Origin: Notospermus geniculatus
Taxonomy: Eukaryota; Nemertea; Pilidiophora; Heteronemertea; Lineidae
Assembly (NCBI GenBank): GCA_002633025.1
Contig: NMRB01000386.1
Span: 265,554 to 329,553 of the forward strand
DNA length: 64,000 bases
Direction: 5' to 3'
Shown piece after piece: positions 12,001-22,900 of the stretch (positions within the stretch are counted from its first letter, which is position 1; the number at the start of each line of letters is the position of its first letter). Below the pieces are notes generated by a model, which was not told the DNA's origin, searched no databases, and saw only the letters and a list, made by a program, of their open reading frames with translations. Both the position numbers and the translations under genes were made by a program.

Positions 12001-13475
12001 TGCACTAATAGTCGGCAGGCAGTGTTAGTGTGTAGTGTAGGATCTCTCCGCCTATAGCAGATGATGCAAAATTATCGCCGAAGTTTACATGTTTGGCCGA
12101 TTTTTTAAGCGACCTTATGTCATGAAGGGCACAGATTTTTTCTTCACTTGTCCCGTCACGGGCGGAATTGCACACGAGTTAATGATCCGGAATAAACAAA
12201 GCATGTAAATAGCATGGTGTGTGGTATTTCATATCAGCGAACGCGACTCTTAACGGATGCAGCCACCAAAAAACAGTCCTGAATGTCATGATGTTTTTGC
12301 AAAGTTTACACAACTGACCGAGATGGCCATGCTCCGACGCTGTTATTGGTGTTGTTATTGCGCATGACGTCAATGACGTAAGTGACGCAGAGTCTCGCCA
12401 GCGAATGAGCTGAAACTTCGGCATTTTTGCACCACCATGCCACCAACACTGTTCCTAACCCTAACAATAGCCCTAATNNNNNNNNNNNNNNNNNNNNNNN
12501 NNNNNNNNNNNNNNNNNNNNNNNNNNNNNNNNNNNNNNNNNNNNNNNNNNNNNNNNNNNNNNNNNNNNNNNNNNNNNNNNNNNNNNNNNNNNNNNNNNNN
12601 NNNNNNNNNNNNNNNNNNNNNNNNNNNNNNNNNNNNNNNNNNNNNNNNNNNNNNNNNNNNNNNNNNNNNNNNNNNNNNNNNNNNNNNNNNNNNNNNNNNN
12701 NNNNNNNNNNNNNNNNNNNNNNNNNNNNNNNNNNNNNNNNNNNNNNNNNNNNNNNNNNNNNNNNNNNNNNNNNNNNNNNNNNNNNNNNNNNNNNNNNNNN
12801 NNNNNNNNNNNNNNNNNNNNNNNNNNNNNNNNNNNNNNNNNNNNNNNNNNNNNNNNNNNNNNNNNNNNNNNNNNNNNTAAAAAAAATTACTTGTTTCTCA
12901 TCAGCGGCCGGACGGATTTTTCGTGCCGGATGGATATTTTTTTATATTTTATATTTTCAAAATATAAATTATAAATGGGCCGGCCTGACAAAATAAACAC
13001 AGCTGAATAAAAATTTGTATTTTCAAACATAAAAAACACTCATTTTCCAGGGCAGCATGATGTGTAAAAAGTCACTTCTGGCAACCTGACACTGACAGGT
13101 TGTAAACAGTTGTGACAGGCCTGAATTTGCCACGTGTGTGTGGTCTCCCTATTCCCGGATCGACCTTCATGGACCCCGAACTGTTGCACTTTGATGTACA
13201 TTTTCTTTGAAAAGAAAATTATAAATTGCCCTGGTCTATCTTTCTCCGTAAAATTCCTGGAAATTTAAATATAAAATATAAAATATAAATTGCCCTGACG
13301 GACCTTACCTTCACCAATGTTCTGATGAGAAACAAGTTATTTATTTTATGTGGCCTAACAGTCACTGTGCAGTGGAAGTAAGATATTCTACCTGTTTAAT
13401 TGCTTTATTGATGCTTTCCAAGATCCTGTCTTTCAAACGAAGTCTTTCTCCAATCTGGGAATTCCTCCTCTCCAT
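47..13475 (-). CDS. PLEKHM2: PLEKHM2/SKIP orthologue, partial at 3' end (12 exons)
   Basis: Lysosome-associated adaptor; in vertebrates the RUN domain binds Arl8 and the protein links lysosomes to kinesin-1. Exons on the minus strand, in transcript order: 13392-13475, 7177-7283, 6507-6616, 5764-5888, 5476-5538, 4991-5116, 3017-4473, 2766-2835, 2013-2168, 1540-1628, 893-1186, 47-115. All phases match, giving 916 residues before the window edge (human about 1019). Exons 1-5 form the RUN domain (LKKLCEHLDHAFLHG, AWLYMALCENLLECY, KYYVKDALL). Exon 6 has VPYLDLASYMP. Exon 7 is a long Ser/Asp-rich linker with a basic KSKGRKKRSNSRKK stretch. Exons 8-10 match the conserved second domain (GHMEGDAQPIFILLTDQ, VCTNRRKQFW). 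Exons 11-12 start the C-terminal PH domain (ALVHWEDA, DGVLYHYDDK). The start is the only ATG giving the family N-terminus LKDRILESINKAIKQ. The linker has no tryptophan (see findings). Orthology rests on colinear motif matches recalled from the human protein. Confidence 0.93.
2211..2345 (+). repeat. tRNA-derived SINE copy
   Basis: Diverged copy of the family at 5227-5398: CTGTCAGAGGGTGCAGTGGA, then a degenerate GTTCCAGGTCCAATCC B box and a GACACTCCAGTGCAGGTTTT tail. Located in PLEKHM2 intron 8, next to exon 9. Confidence 0.6.
3017..4473 (-). CDS. PLEKHM2: PLEKHM2 large linker exon (exon 7)
   Basis: This single 1457-nt exon encodes about 485 residues between the RUN and PH-type domains. It opens after acceptor TTCCAG (4474-4479 on the plus strand, complemented) and closes before donor GTAAGC (3011-3016). 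Composition is Ser, Asp, Glu, Lys and Asn rich with no predicted globular segment, consistent with the disordered middle of SKIP. The only strongly conserved landmark is LEVIRVPTKSKGRKKRS, which aligns with the human EVIRV-basic stretch. Tryptophan is absent throughout. Confidence 0.9.
4564..4887. mobile_element. MITE with TACCGTATTTTCG termini and TATAAGGCGCACC repeats
   Basis: Lies in PLEKHM2 intron 6. The ends are inverted: TACCGTATTTTCGCGACTA on the left and a TAGTCCGAAAAATACGGTA right end. The interior repeats TATAAGGCGCACC or TATAAGACGCACC about six times in direct orientation at both sides. The TIR plus TA-like boundary indicates a non-autonomous DNA transposon. I recognise this repeat style from other animal genomes but cannot assign a superfamily. 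Confidence 0.75.
5227..5398 (+). repeat. tRNA-derived SINE, best copy of a family
   Basis: The head resembles a tRNA gene with an A-box-like GTCAGAGTGGTACAGTGGAA and a B-box-like GGTTCTGGGTTCAATCCC. It is followed by a non-tRNA body ending near TTTCCTCCTACTGACTGTAC. Related copies lie at 2211-2345 (plus), 6744-6905 (minus), 15670-15710 (plus, head only) and 56720-56810 (plus, tail only). All sit in introns or flanks. Called a SINE because head and tail recur together in both orientations. Confidence 0.7.
6744..6905 (-). repeat. tRNA-derived SINE copy
   Basis: Inverted copy of the same family in PLEKHM2 intron 2. On the minus strand it reads GCTGTCAGAGTGGTGCAACG, then TTCTGGGTTCGATCCCCAG, then a tail ending TTTCCTCCTGCTGTACATTT. 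Confidence 0.65.
8786..9142. mobile_element. TIR element with internal tandem duplication
   Basis: The termini are inverted: AGTTGGTTTACGAAA after a T-rich start at the left, and TTTCGTAAACCAACT before AGGCCT at the right. Inside, a block with AAAATCCTGAAAGGCTGAGG and TCAGCTCAGCTTTT occurs twice in direct orientation. No coding capacity, so a MITE-like non-autonomous element. Confidence 0.7.
9867..11051. repeat. Intronic near-duplicate block, copy 1
   Basis: About 1.2 kb that recurs with very high identity at 11270-12477. Differences are small indels, such as CCCGGT-type insertions near 11366 and 11463 in copy 2. Copy 2 ends exactly at the N gap. Both copies carry the CRE-like string GACGTCAATGACGTAAGTGA near their ends. 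Probably two alleles left side by side by the assembler. Confidence 0.85.
11270..12477. repeat. Intronic near-duplicate block, copy 2 (abuts gap)
   Basis: Second copy of 9867-11051; see that entry. The last readable bases before the gap, AACAATAGCCCTAAT, match copy 1 near 11037-11051, so the gap falls inside the repeated unit. That is what a failed haplotype merge would give. Confidence 0.85.
12478..12877. other. Assembly gap (400 N)
   Basis: A run of N inside PLEKHM2 intron 1. No statement about content is possible. The open frames that appear to cross it are meaningless. Confidence 1.
12880..13345. mobile_element. TIR element, partly adjoining the gap
   Basis: Left end ACTTGTTTCTCATCAG near 12889 and right end CTGATGAGAAACAAGT near 13323 are inverted copies. 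The interior is A/T rich with AAATATAAAATATAAA runs and GCCGG clusters. The left end may extend into the gap. It has no open frame of note. Confidence 0.6.
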
Positions 13476-13906
13476 CACGACATAAGGTGAAGAGGAGTTT
13501 TGTCGCGGTATTTTCATGTAAAATTTTTACATCGCCAAAAAATCTCATGACCATCAATCGCCATTTTTGTTATTGTACGATAGAAAAGGGGGACTTGCGG
13601 GCGGAACGAAGAATTCCAGCCTCGTTTCTGGGTAGTTCTCCAGCACCTATGTATACAAATGTGTTGTGGATATTTTGTACAGGAGTGGTTTGAGCACGAG
13701 ATTGAGAAGAAAAACTCTAAAATTACTTCGTAATTCTTCATAAAAGTGACAATTTCCTCCCATATATAGGCAACTCAAGATGCTTGGTACGTAATGTTGA
13801 TTGACTACAAAGAATTTTCTAAAACCATTGTAAGGTTATGCGAGTTTTATTTCGGCTGAGTTTCTGTTTCACTTTCAGCAAAACAAAAGAGCAGTCAGGA
13901 AACAAC
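13476..13906. promoter_or_regulatory. Divergent promoter region between PLEKHM2 and SFT2D3-like gene
   Basis: The two start codons are head-to-head and 431 bp apart. No TATA box is obvious. A plausible 3' splice acceptor, TTTCACTTTCAG at 13868-13879, precedes the SFT2D3 start, so a 5' untranslated exon may lie further upstream and the promoters may overlap. The role is inferred from gene geometry only. Confidence 0.5.
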
Positions 13907-15552
13907 ATGGCGAACTTGAGCAATCAGCTGCAGGCATATTTGCAAAGAAGTGAAAGAAATGGAGCCAAAGACGACGCCTCTGAAAGTCTTCTGCCCGATC
14001 AGACTTCTAAAGTGTCAAATTGGTTATCTAAGATAACAAACAAACAGGAAACACAAAGCCCTGAGATAGATGAGACGAGTAATGGGTGGTTTAGTGATGC
14101 TCAAAAAGACCCCTGTTTGCCAAGTTTGGTAGGTCGCCTAGCACAATGACAATAATCAGCTCCCAGTCAGTTGGTTTTTTATGACCTCTCTGTTCTTTTC
14201 AGCAGCAGGTGTTTACCCCATAAATCCCTTTAATTGTCATGGATTCCAGTCAGTCCTTGTTCGGGGATTTTTAATGGCTTCAATTCAATTCAAGCCCAGC
14301 CGCTGCAGATCTTCAATTCAAGCCCAGCCGCTGCAGATCAATCAATCAAGCGGCCAATGCCTAAAACTGTCCGATGGAGAAATTGACTTTTTGGACCTGT
14401 GGACTTGAAGGGAGCTGGATCATTTCAGTTCATTATTAATTCATTTTATCTTATCTTTCAGTCAAAAAAGCAAAGAATAATTGGTTTTGTTGGGTCGATT
14501 GCACTTGGGATTTTCTGCTTTGCATTGGTAAGGACCACCATTAGACCACTGTTGGAGCTGAGTGCAGCAGCTGCAACCCCTACTCCTCCGAATTGCATTG
14601 TTGGAAAGCTAAGGGAAGGGTTTAACCCCCTAAAATATTCCTAAGAAATGGGAGCAAGAGGAAAACTGGAAGGGGCAAAAGAAGGTTTCTGTTGTTAGGC
14701 CTGCTATAGTGTGATGATATTTGTTTACAATTTTTAATCTTTTCCAGGCTTCCTTGTACATTCCATTTATTGTGCTAAAAGCAAGAAAATTTGCACTCCT
14801 TTACACGTTAGGAAGTTTATTTTTCATTTCAAGGTGAGAATTACAAACCTGTGTGCCCAGTAGATCAAGATGTTTCATTTACTTTGTCTTGATATTGAGT
14901 CAATGGATGGTATGGACAAAGTCAAGTAATGCTTTTACTTCAGTTTTGCACACCTGTGATTGTGGTATTTGACTTCTCTGCTACATGTACCATGCCTGGT
15001 TCCTACTCCTGCCTCTTCTCAACATCAACTCATTCTTCTTTCAGTTTCTCCTTACTCTGGGGGCCCGTGAATCACTTCAAACATCTTCTGTCGGGAAACA
15101 GATTACCTTTCACAGCAGTTTACTTTGGGACAATGTTTGCAACATTATATTTTGCGATGTGGGTAAGTAAACCATTGAGGGGCCTTGGAAATATTGTGGT
15201 GACTGGTAGGTTAGGGTAGAAGTGTGGAAGGAGTCTATTCACTCATAAATGTTCTTCTTTTTTCAGGCAAAAAGTACAATATTCACTATCATTTTTGCTG
15301 TTGCACAGATCTTATCTCTTGTCTGGTAAGTATTTTTGTTATGCTCAGTGAACTGGCTAAGTTGAGATAGAGAAACCTACAATATCTGAAAGTAATATTA
15401 GAATTGATGTATTTGGGACTTCATTTCAAATCTTCTTACTTTCCAGGTACATCATCAGCTATATTCCTGGAGGACAAACAGGACTCAAATTCTTCTCAAA
15501 AATATTCTACGTTGCTGCATCAAAGACAGTTCAAAAGACTCTTCCTGTATAG
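13907..15552 (+). CDS. SFT2D3: SFT2 domain vesicle transport protein, SFT2D3-like
   Basis: Small four-helix membrane protein of the SFT2/Got1 group, implicated in retrograde endosome-to-Golgi vesicle fusion. Exons: 13907-14128, 14462-14527, 14748-14833, 15045-15162, 15267-15325, 15447-15552. Phases agree and give 218 residues (human SFT2D3 about 215). The first 75 residues are hydrophilic. Four hydrophobic helices follow: IIGFVGSIALGIFCFAL, the LYIPFIVLKARKFALLYTLG block, AVYFGTMFATLYFAMW, and TIIFAVAQILSLVWYIISYI. The RKFALLYTLGS segment matches the SFT2D3 RKFALLWSLGS signature better than SFT2D1/2. The start at 13907 has a good context (AACATGG). An upstream in-frame ATG at 13838 lies before a likely splice acceptor and was not used. 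Sub-family assignment is good but rests on recalled sequences. Confidence 0.9.
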
Positions 15553-15767
15553 TACAGTTTGAATACCATCAGATATGTTCAGTTATATTCAGATGTGATT
15601 GTGTGTGGAGTCTTCTTGGTCTCCTGATGGTGATAGTGGACAGAGTGGTAATAGTACTTAGGGTTTGGGGTGTGTCAGAGTGGTGTAATGGAAATATCCG
15701 CGCCTGTCACAAACTCAATCTGTGTACCTAGATGTGCATTTTTCCAGTCAGTATTGTAAATATATGT

Positions 15768-15773
15768 AATAAA
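15768..15773 (+). terminator. Polyadenylation signal of the SFT2D3-like gene
   Basis: AATAAA lies 216 nt after the stop codon at 15550-15552, the first canonical hexamer downstream on this strand. Confidence 0.55.
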
Positions 15774-16298
15774 GTGCTAAGTTATATCTATTTCTGGTGT
15801 TTGGATTTATAACCACATCCTCAGAGCAAGAGGAAGGAGTGTTTCTTTGGAAGAGACCCCTCAAGATAGCACCACTTTCTACACTGGCCATGGATGAACA
15901 GGAAATTCCCCTAGTGCTTGTTGAATATAACTTTATTCAAAGAAAAGGAAAGATACAATAATGAGTTAAAGGGCCAAAGCCAACGCATAACTTCCCCTAG
16001 TGCTGATATTGCACATGCCCGTGACACTGGGGGAAATGTTTAAGAGTTCTTGGAGAGAAAATGCTTTTGCTTAACTATTGCTGCTGAAAACAAATGTCTA
16101 TGAGGCAGGTGGATGCACAGATAGGCAGAAGGATGACCATTGTAGTGAGGTCATTTTTAGCCTGGGCCTCCTGATAGGGGACACTAAGTCTGGTGAATAT
16201 CATGCAAGAAGCCTGCTTTAGGCCTATTCCTTGATTGAATATGCTAAGTAGGCCTAGTTACCCAGTTACCAGAAGTCTCTTCAATCCTCCTTCACCAG

Positions 16299-16440
16299 GT
16301 GTAACATCTGTCAGTGTTCCCGTATGCCAGTGTTTCCCCTTATTTGGGAAACACTGGCAGATAGATCGACCCGTTTCTCAGTGTGTCCCCTATTGTCAAA
16401 TCGCAGCTCATTCCGTCAGACAATAGTAAGGGAAAGGAGG
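16299..16440 (+). mobile_element. Partial copy of GGTGTAA MITE family
   Basis: Starts GGTGTAACATCTGTCAGTGT and matches the left and centre of the complete element at 18114-18290: an AAACACTGGCAGATAGATC block, then a CAGCTCATTCCGTCAGACAA block. The right TIR is not seen. It lies just upstream of exon 1 of the ankyrin-pseudokinase gene. Confidence 0.65.
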
Positions 16441-16956
16441 CATTTCGTCTTTATTCATTTTTGCGTAATCAAAACCTTCAAAAAATCAAAGATCGTCAAA
16501 TCAAAGCTGCCCAGTAGTTTTGGAAAAAAACTTGTGTCAGGTTGCTATGAGAGACGCAATTAGACATCGGAATCAGGGCAGACGTTTTTCGTTTACCTTA
16601 TTCTCATGCCACTTTTGTCACGTGATGCCGTTAAAATCCCGCCAAATTCACCGCGCACGTGCTTATTCATCGTTTTTTGGCGCGCTTGTGTTCGTGCTGC
16701 GGCGCGGATTGCCTTGGCGCGGCCCGACACACGGTGCGCGACGTCCACGTCAACGCAGGGAGCGCACTGTTGATCCCAACAGTTCGAGTCATTCGACTCA
16801 GCTTCAGTTCATTTCTCGATTTTTTTCCTTTCGTGCTCAATATTTTTGTTCACAATCATGAAATCAGCGATCACTTCGCAATCGATTTAATTTATTTTTA
16901 TCTGAATCATGCTGACACTTTTTCTTTGGTTATTTTCCTTGTCTGAAACATCAAAA

Positions 16957-19900
16957 ATGCCTGAACATGAAGACAACGAAAAAATTCCAAAATTTCTGCA
17001 AGGCCCCTTCTGCGGCGTTTGCGGCAAAATGATCTCCTCGGAGACGAATATCCCGGGGCAAGGGCGGTGTTCTCGGCACTCGGACCGCGGTAAGCTCAAT
17101 ATAGGATTTTATCCAATCGTGGACGAGTCACATGAGAGCGACGTCACTTTGCGGGAGGTGCTCAAGGATGCGTTTGAGATGACTTCCAAAGCTGAAAGTG
17201 CAAATCCCACAACCTGTGTCCGAGTGATGATAAACGATCGGACTGGCCGACAGGTGCGTGTTATTTTCAAATCTAGCGATCGATCCAAGATGGAGCGTAG
17301 GCCACGCCCATTTGGACCTCGGCTACCTAGGCCTAGGCCTGACACCAGTCCTGTCCTGACACTGAACAGCCGAACATTGTGTGAATCAGATGAAAAAAAC
17401 TGATAGAGCCACCCGACTATCCCCATGCACATCGCCGATGAATTTTCTCCCCCACATGGGGGACTACAATAGACTAAGCGGACACATTGTTCAGGGGACA
17501 TTCTTTACTGTTACACCTACAGACCACACTCGAGATATTCGCGTCCAAATAATCCTGTCTCGTTTTCATTTTCAGATTGCCTCTGATTGGTCCCTACTCG
17601 CCTTGGCCACGTGGATCGGGGACGTTCCCCACGTCAAATTACTGCTGACTGGTACAAATGCCTGCGGAGCATTTGCTAGGGTAACACGGCCGGTAAGAAA
17701 TTCGCGTAACACGCGAATTTCGAGCGGTGCGACGCCGCATCCTTTGTCCACAAACAACGCGGCGGAAACGAATATGGTTGCGGCATCGCATCGCAAGAAA
17801 TTCGCGAGAATGGGTACGACGGCCGTTGGCGGTGAGCGACGTCGCTCCCTAAATGAAATAGCCTACATGTATTATGTGAAGAATGGTACCTTTACCTCGT
17901 CTCGCATTAGGGCCTACGCAAATGATGAAGATCCAAATTTCTCTCCCTCTTTCTGTACAGGAGAAGTTGACACCTCTCGGTCTCCTAGCAACGAGGATAA
18001 CGACCACGCCTTCACACGAGGAAATCTCTCGGATTCTCGTCACGACCGATATCACCGATACGGGCAGGTCCAAGAGAAAATTGCCACTACAAGCAAACCA
18101 GGTATCTTAGGCAGGTGTAAAGTTTTCGAGTGTTTCCGTGTGTCAGTGTTGCTCCTATTGTTCTGGAAACACTGGCGGATAGATCCATACGTTACTCTGT
18201 GTGTCCTCCATTGTCGAGTCGCGGCTTATTCCGTCAGACAATAGCAGGGGAACACTCGCAGATGGGGAACACTGAAAACCGTTACACCGGTGCTATTTGC
18301 ACAGCATGCTGTGTAACTAGGGAGTGAATTTTTATTTACACAGCAAGTTCGTATTTTAAAAGTACTAAAAGTGGCTACCGGGATTCGAACCCGCGACCTT
18401 TGGGTTAGAGTCCACTCCATCTTCGCACTGCGCTATAGATTGATGGCGTTGATTGCGGACCATGTTTACATGATTTGACCAGGGTAACCTCTTTTTAACG
18501 GGCCGCCCTGAATTTCTTTCTGGCGGGATGGCTTAACAAAGCTCATCAGTGTGTAACCCAGCGCTTCTAGATCAAAATGGATGTTAGTATATATCACTAC
18601 CTGGCTGTGTCTTTGCGTGACTGCCGTGGAAACAAAAAATTCGCACTTCTATGTTTACATAAAAACGTGGAATCATCATGACGTCACCCCGTGACGTTGC
18701 TTTGGCATGCACGGATGTACAGGCCGACACTACGCTCACGCTGTGACGTGACGTCATGACGTCACTCGCTGTGGAAAGTCACGGCCGAATTTTACACGTG
18801 GGGAGTTGTTTCCTGTGGCAAAACTCATATATTTCACTGACTTGAAAGCAGATTTTCTCTAGAATTTCGCTACTTTAGTAAAATAGGGAATATCTTCTCC
18901 CAGATACATGAAAAATAAAAGCAGTTTCTTTACAAATAAGTTTCGAAATAGAGGTGTCATTTGGTGTTGTCATTTTTCACCTGAGATGGTCCGCAATCAA
19001 TGACGTTTATCTATAGTCAACAACTGACGGAAGACGTGGGTAGGGAATTTTTTGCCTGCCACAATCATGGCCAATAGAGGAACTTCACGTGACGTCATCA
19101 TTGACGTCATAATTCGCACGTCAGCCATGTTGGACGTCATTTGAAGCTACGAATGCGTTGGACGTGACGTCCAGCATGGCGGCATCTCGTCGCGGCAGTG
19201 ACGTCACAATCGTCAGTGGGATTCCTCAAGACATGTGCACGTGACGTCATCATTGACGTCATAATTCGCACGTCAGCCATTTTGGACGGCATCTGACGCT
19301 ACGAATGCGTTGGACGTGCCGTCCAAAATGGCGGCATCTCGACGTCGCGGTGACGTCATAATCGTCGCTGCACATGGTCTATAGAAGATCCGAATTTACC
19401 CACATGGAGACCTGTCATTCATAATTCCTGTGTAAAAGAGAGTATTGTCATTGTACTGGCTGTGCGATCTTTTTAACCATTGTACGGCGATCTTTTTAAC
19501 CATTTTCAATAGATAACGGTGCCAAGGTTACATCGCGGCCTAACCTCTTCAATCAGGGAACCCAAGAAGAACATGAGAGTAGGTTTACTGACTGTCGAAC
19601 AGCTCGAACAAGATGTCTCATACATTTTTTTCGTTCTTGGATTCTCCTGCACAGGATATATACGACACGTTCATCGTGGCCGTCCGCAACCGAAATCTAC
19701 CGATTGTGAAACTTCTGCAGCAGTATTGGAATTTCAGTCTATGGAAAAGCTCCGAGGTAGGTACTTTCCTCAAAGAATTCAATGAATTTCAGACACCAGT
19801 GTTGTCAATTAAAGACGTGTGCCATGTCCCTGCTATCATAAGTAGCTGTCAACTTGCTAGATTAATCACACTGGAGTACACTAACAGTATGCAATACGAT

Positions 19901-22900
19901 AGGCCCAAAAAAGTATTTTGGACATGCTGTTTATTGCCGAAACTCTTCATTGACGTAGGCTATTCACCATGTTTTTCAACCCGTTGTCTGGCTAATTTAT
20001 TCCCAATTCTTTATCAGGGTATATTTGGAATTCATATAGCAGCCGCGAAAAACTGGGTGGAAGGAGTCAAGCATTTCATGTCAACAGACAGTACCTGGTT
20101 TAAACTTACAACGAAGGTAGGAAATCCAGAAGATGAACTTTGGGAGTGCGTATCCTCCCACAGCAGGGCTTTACCCCACTTCTCTATATCCACTCACACA
20201 AACTCTGTGTGCGAGTGTATGAGGACTAGGAGCGAGACCAAAGCCCTGCTATGGGAGGATGGGTGTGCCTAGTCAGAATAACGGTGACGAATCTTTCTCT
20301 ACTTGAATTTGCCCCTTTGAAGCATCTACATGTAGGCCTACTCAATTCTAGAGTTCTATGAGGTTGTGATACATTTTACTTTGATAGACACTGAAGGGTC
20401 ACGACACAGGGCCTGAATCTGGATGGCGATTAATAAGACAGATAGGGCGATTTTTACTACAATATCTCTCTTTTCCACTCACAGCACGAGGGAGACACAG
20501 CCCTGATGGTTGCAATCAAGGCCAACAGCACGGAGAGCGCACGGGCGTTGTTGATGGGTGAGATCACCCACCGCGCTTACAGCGTCGACAAATACCAGAA
20601 TAAGGTAGGATACATACAAAACATTCTCCCACAGCAAGGGTCTTTACTCCCCTCCATTCATTCCTAGTGTGTGAGTGTATGAAGACGAGCGAAACCATAG
20701 CCCTGCTATGGGAGGATGGATACAAAAACGTTCAAGCTTCATTTTCAGCCCCAGCAAATGGGTTGGGTCGTTCAATATTGGGCCTAACTACTCTACTGGC
20801 GCAGAGCGTCTGTGAGTTTTCAATGGAAAGAGCCAACCGTTGGCATCTTAAACTCTGCCCCAGGTTTCAGCAAAGAGGTATCTTCTATCATGATCTAGAT
20901 GTCTGCTATGATTCTGATCTCTTTATCTTTATCTTCAGGCTTCGAAGTCCGCTCTAAGACTGGTTTTCGAACTCAGTTACCAAAGCGCAGACGAAATGAA
21001 AGCCCGCAACGCGATGACCGAAATGTTTGTCGGATACTACATCAAAACGAAGCGTATCTTTGACATCAACTATCTGTCGGTAAGTTTTTTTCGACTCGCC
21101 AACTTCGGGAATCCGTGTTTAGACAAAAACGCCACTCTGACTGACCATCAAAACCGCCTTCAGCGTTCCACTTCAGTCATCATGCATTTGTGGTCTTTCG
21201 CGTCCTACTCCACGGCAGCCGCGCCCGTGCAGAACTCCGTACGGGACCATCAGCGGTCATACATGTACCGACCACATCCTGGGCCCAGTTTCACAAAGAA
21301 TCTTCAGTCTAAAGTTTGACTTAAGTCATCATGTGACCAGGTTTCAGCAAATTAGATGACTTCATTTCAGACTTAAGTTTTTTCTTAGACTTAAGATTCT
21401 TTGTGAAACTGGGCCCTGGTCTGCTCTGTGTCTGTGCTACCTCATACTTCCACGCTTGGAGGTCGGGAGCGTGCCCCAAAAGACAGTCAAGATGTATCGA
21501 CCTCGCCAAGGAGCAGTCTCTAAACTTCAGGAAACCCTCGTTACTTGCGTATCACAACGCCAACAACGGATCTTCATGCTCGACACTTTTTTGAGCTAGT
21601 GTGAAAACGATCCGTCTGCTGTGTAAATCGTAGGCTCATTCCTAAACATTGTATCCCTGCAGAATCTGGTCGGCCCACTACTCAAAGAAGATGTCCTTGG
21701 CGAGAACTTCCTGTGCGTCATGCAGTACGTCTTGGAGACGGCCTCAAACAACGAGGGCCTCGTCAAGCAGCTCAACGAAGCACGCCCTTGGTATGTTTTG
21801 ACAAGACGGTTTACCGGGTACACACCGCAGAGACACCAATCACGGGCATACTGCCGCTTGACCTACGTCCTGTTCCTCATGATGTCGCTGTCCGTTCCTG
21901 CCAGGAAGCATGTCGTGACTCGCTCCCCTGGGTTCCTCCAGACCGTCAGTGAAATGCTCCCATCCATCACACAGCTCCGGTGGGACGCAGACAGTAAGAT
22001 TTACCTCGCTGTGGCAGCCTTACTGTTGGTTGCCGCCTTCCTGTACCACAGAGAATTCGGCAACACGTGGTTCTTCAGTTACTTGTGCCGGTTCATCGAA
22101 CCTCTGAACATTTTCCTCGAATACAAGCGACGCTGTCTGCGGACACTCCTGTCCAGGAGAATCGACGAGGTTGACAAACAGGTCGGTATGTTACTGCAAG
22201 AAGTGATGACGAGGATGAGAATCTTCAGGGGTCCATTCGCAGCAACAGTCGCCCGCGTTCGAAATGGAGAAATGTTCGCAGAAGTGGTGGAAGAATTTGG
22301 CCCACGCCCCCGTGTGTTAGTACATGGATCAACCTTGTTTAGCGCACAAGACGGACAAGCTCAACCGTTGGATGACAGTCAGACGGATGATGAGGTGACG
22401 GGAGAAGTCTACGTGCCAGCACCAAGGATGCCAACTCATGAGGACAAGGCAAACGACAAGGATATCCCTGAAGGAAACAGATCTGGTGTTGAAAAGTGCA
22501 CAGTTGCTGAAATAAAAGCAATACATTCACCTGATGGCGTCTCCACAAACGATAAAGAAGAAGTTGTGCCAACAGCTGATGTTGGAACAACAGTTACAGT
22601 GGGTGAGACAAAAGCAACACCTCTGCCTGTTGACAGACCAAAAGCCGGAGCTGCATCTGAGGATGATATTGGGACAACACTTACAGAGGACGAAATTAAA
22701 GCTATACCTCTGCCTGTTGACAGTCGAAAAGCCGGAGCTGTATCCACAGGTATTGGTGGGATGGCTGAGTTAAAGTCTATCCCTCAGCCTGATGGCATCC
22801 CCAAAACAGTTGCTGTACCTGAAGATGGGACAACACTTACAATGGCTGAGATAAAAGCTGTACCTCTGCCTGATGACATCCCCAAAACAGGAGCAGAAGG

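Larger units (their letters stand above)
7284..13391 (-). other. PLEKHM2 intron 1, 6.1 kb, repeat-filled, contains assembly gap
   Basis: No convincing coding exon is seen on either strand. It holds the 8786-9142 TIR element, a 1.2 kb near-duplicate pair (9867-11051 and 11270-12477), the N gap and the 12880-13345 TIR element. Open frames of 81 aa at 10752-10997 and 12179-12424 (minus) are the same frame in the two duplicate copies and have no recognisable domain. Confidence 0.7.

Noticed and set aside
10752-12424. Matching 81-aa frames at 10752-10997 and 12179-12424 (minus) as a conserved gene
   Set aside because: They match only because the intronic block itself is repeated; no independent evidence of coding.
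12427-12996. Open frames crossing 12478-12877
   Set aside because: They are runs of X through the assembly gap.
13838-13906. Upstream ATG start for the SFT2D3-like protein
   Set aside because: The stretch between contains a pyrimidine-rich 3' splice acceptor and adds residues not typical of the family; the ATG at 13907 gives the usual length.
17381-18244. 287-codon open frame running on from ankyrin exon 2
   Set aside because: A good donor (AGG|GTAACA) ends the ankyrin-like sequence at 17680; beyond it there is no recognisable motif and the frame runs into a MITE. Read-through by intron retention is possible but unsupported.
18362-18436. Functional tRNA gene
   Set aside because: The T arm is perfect but the anticodon and acceptor stems do not pair.
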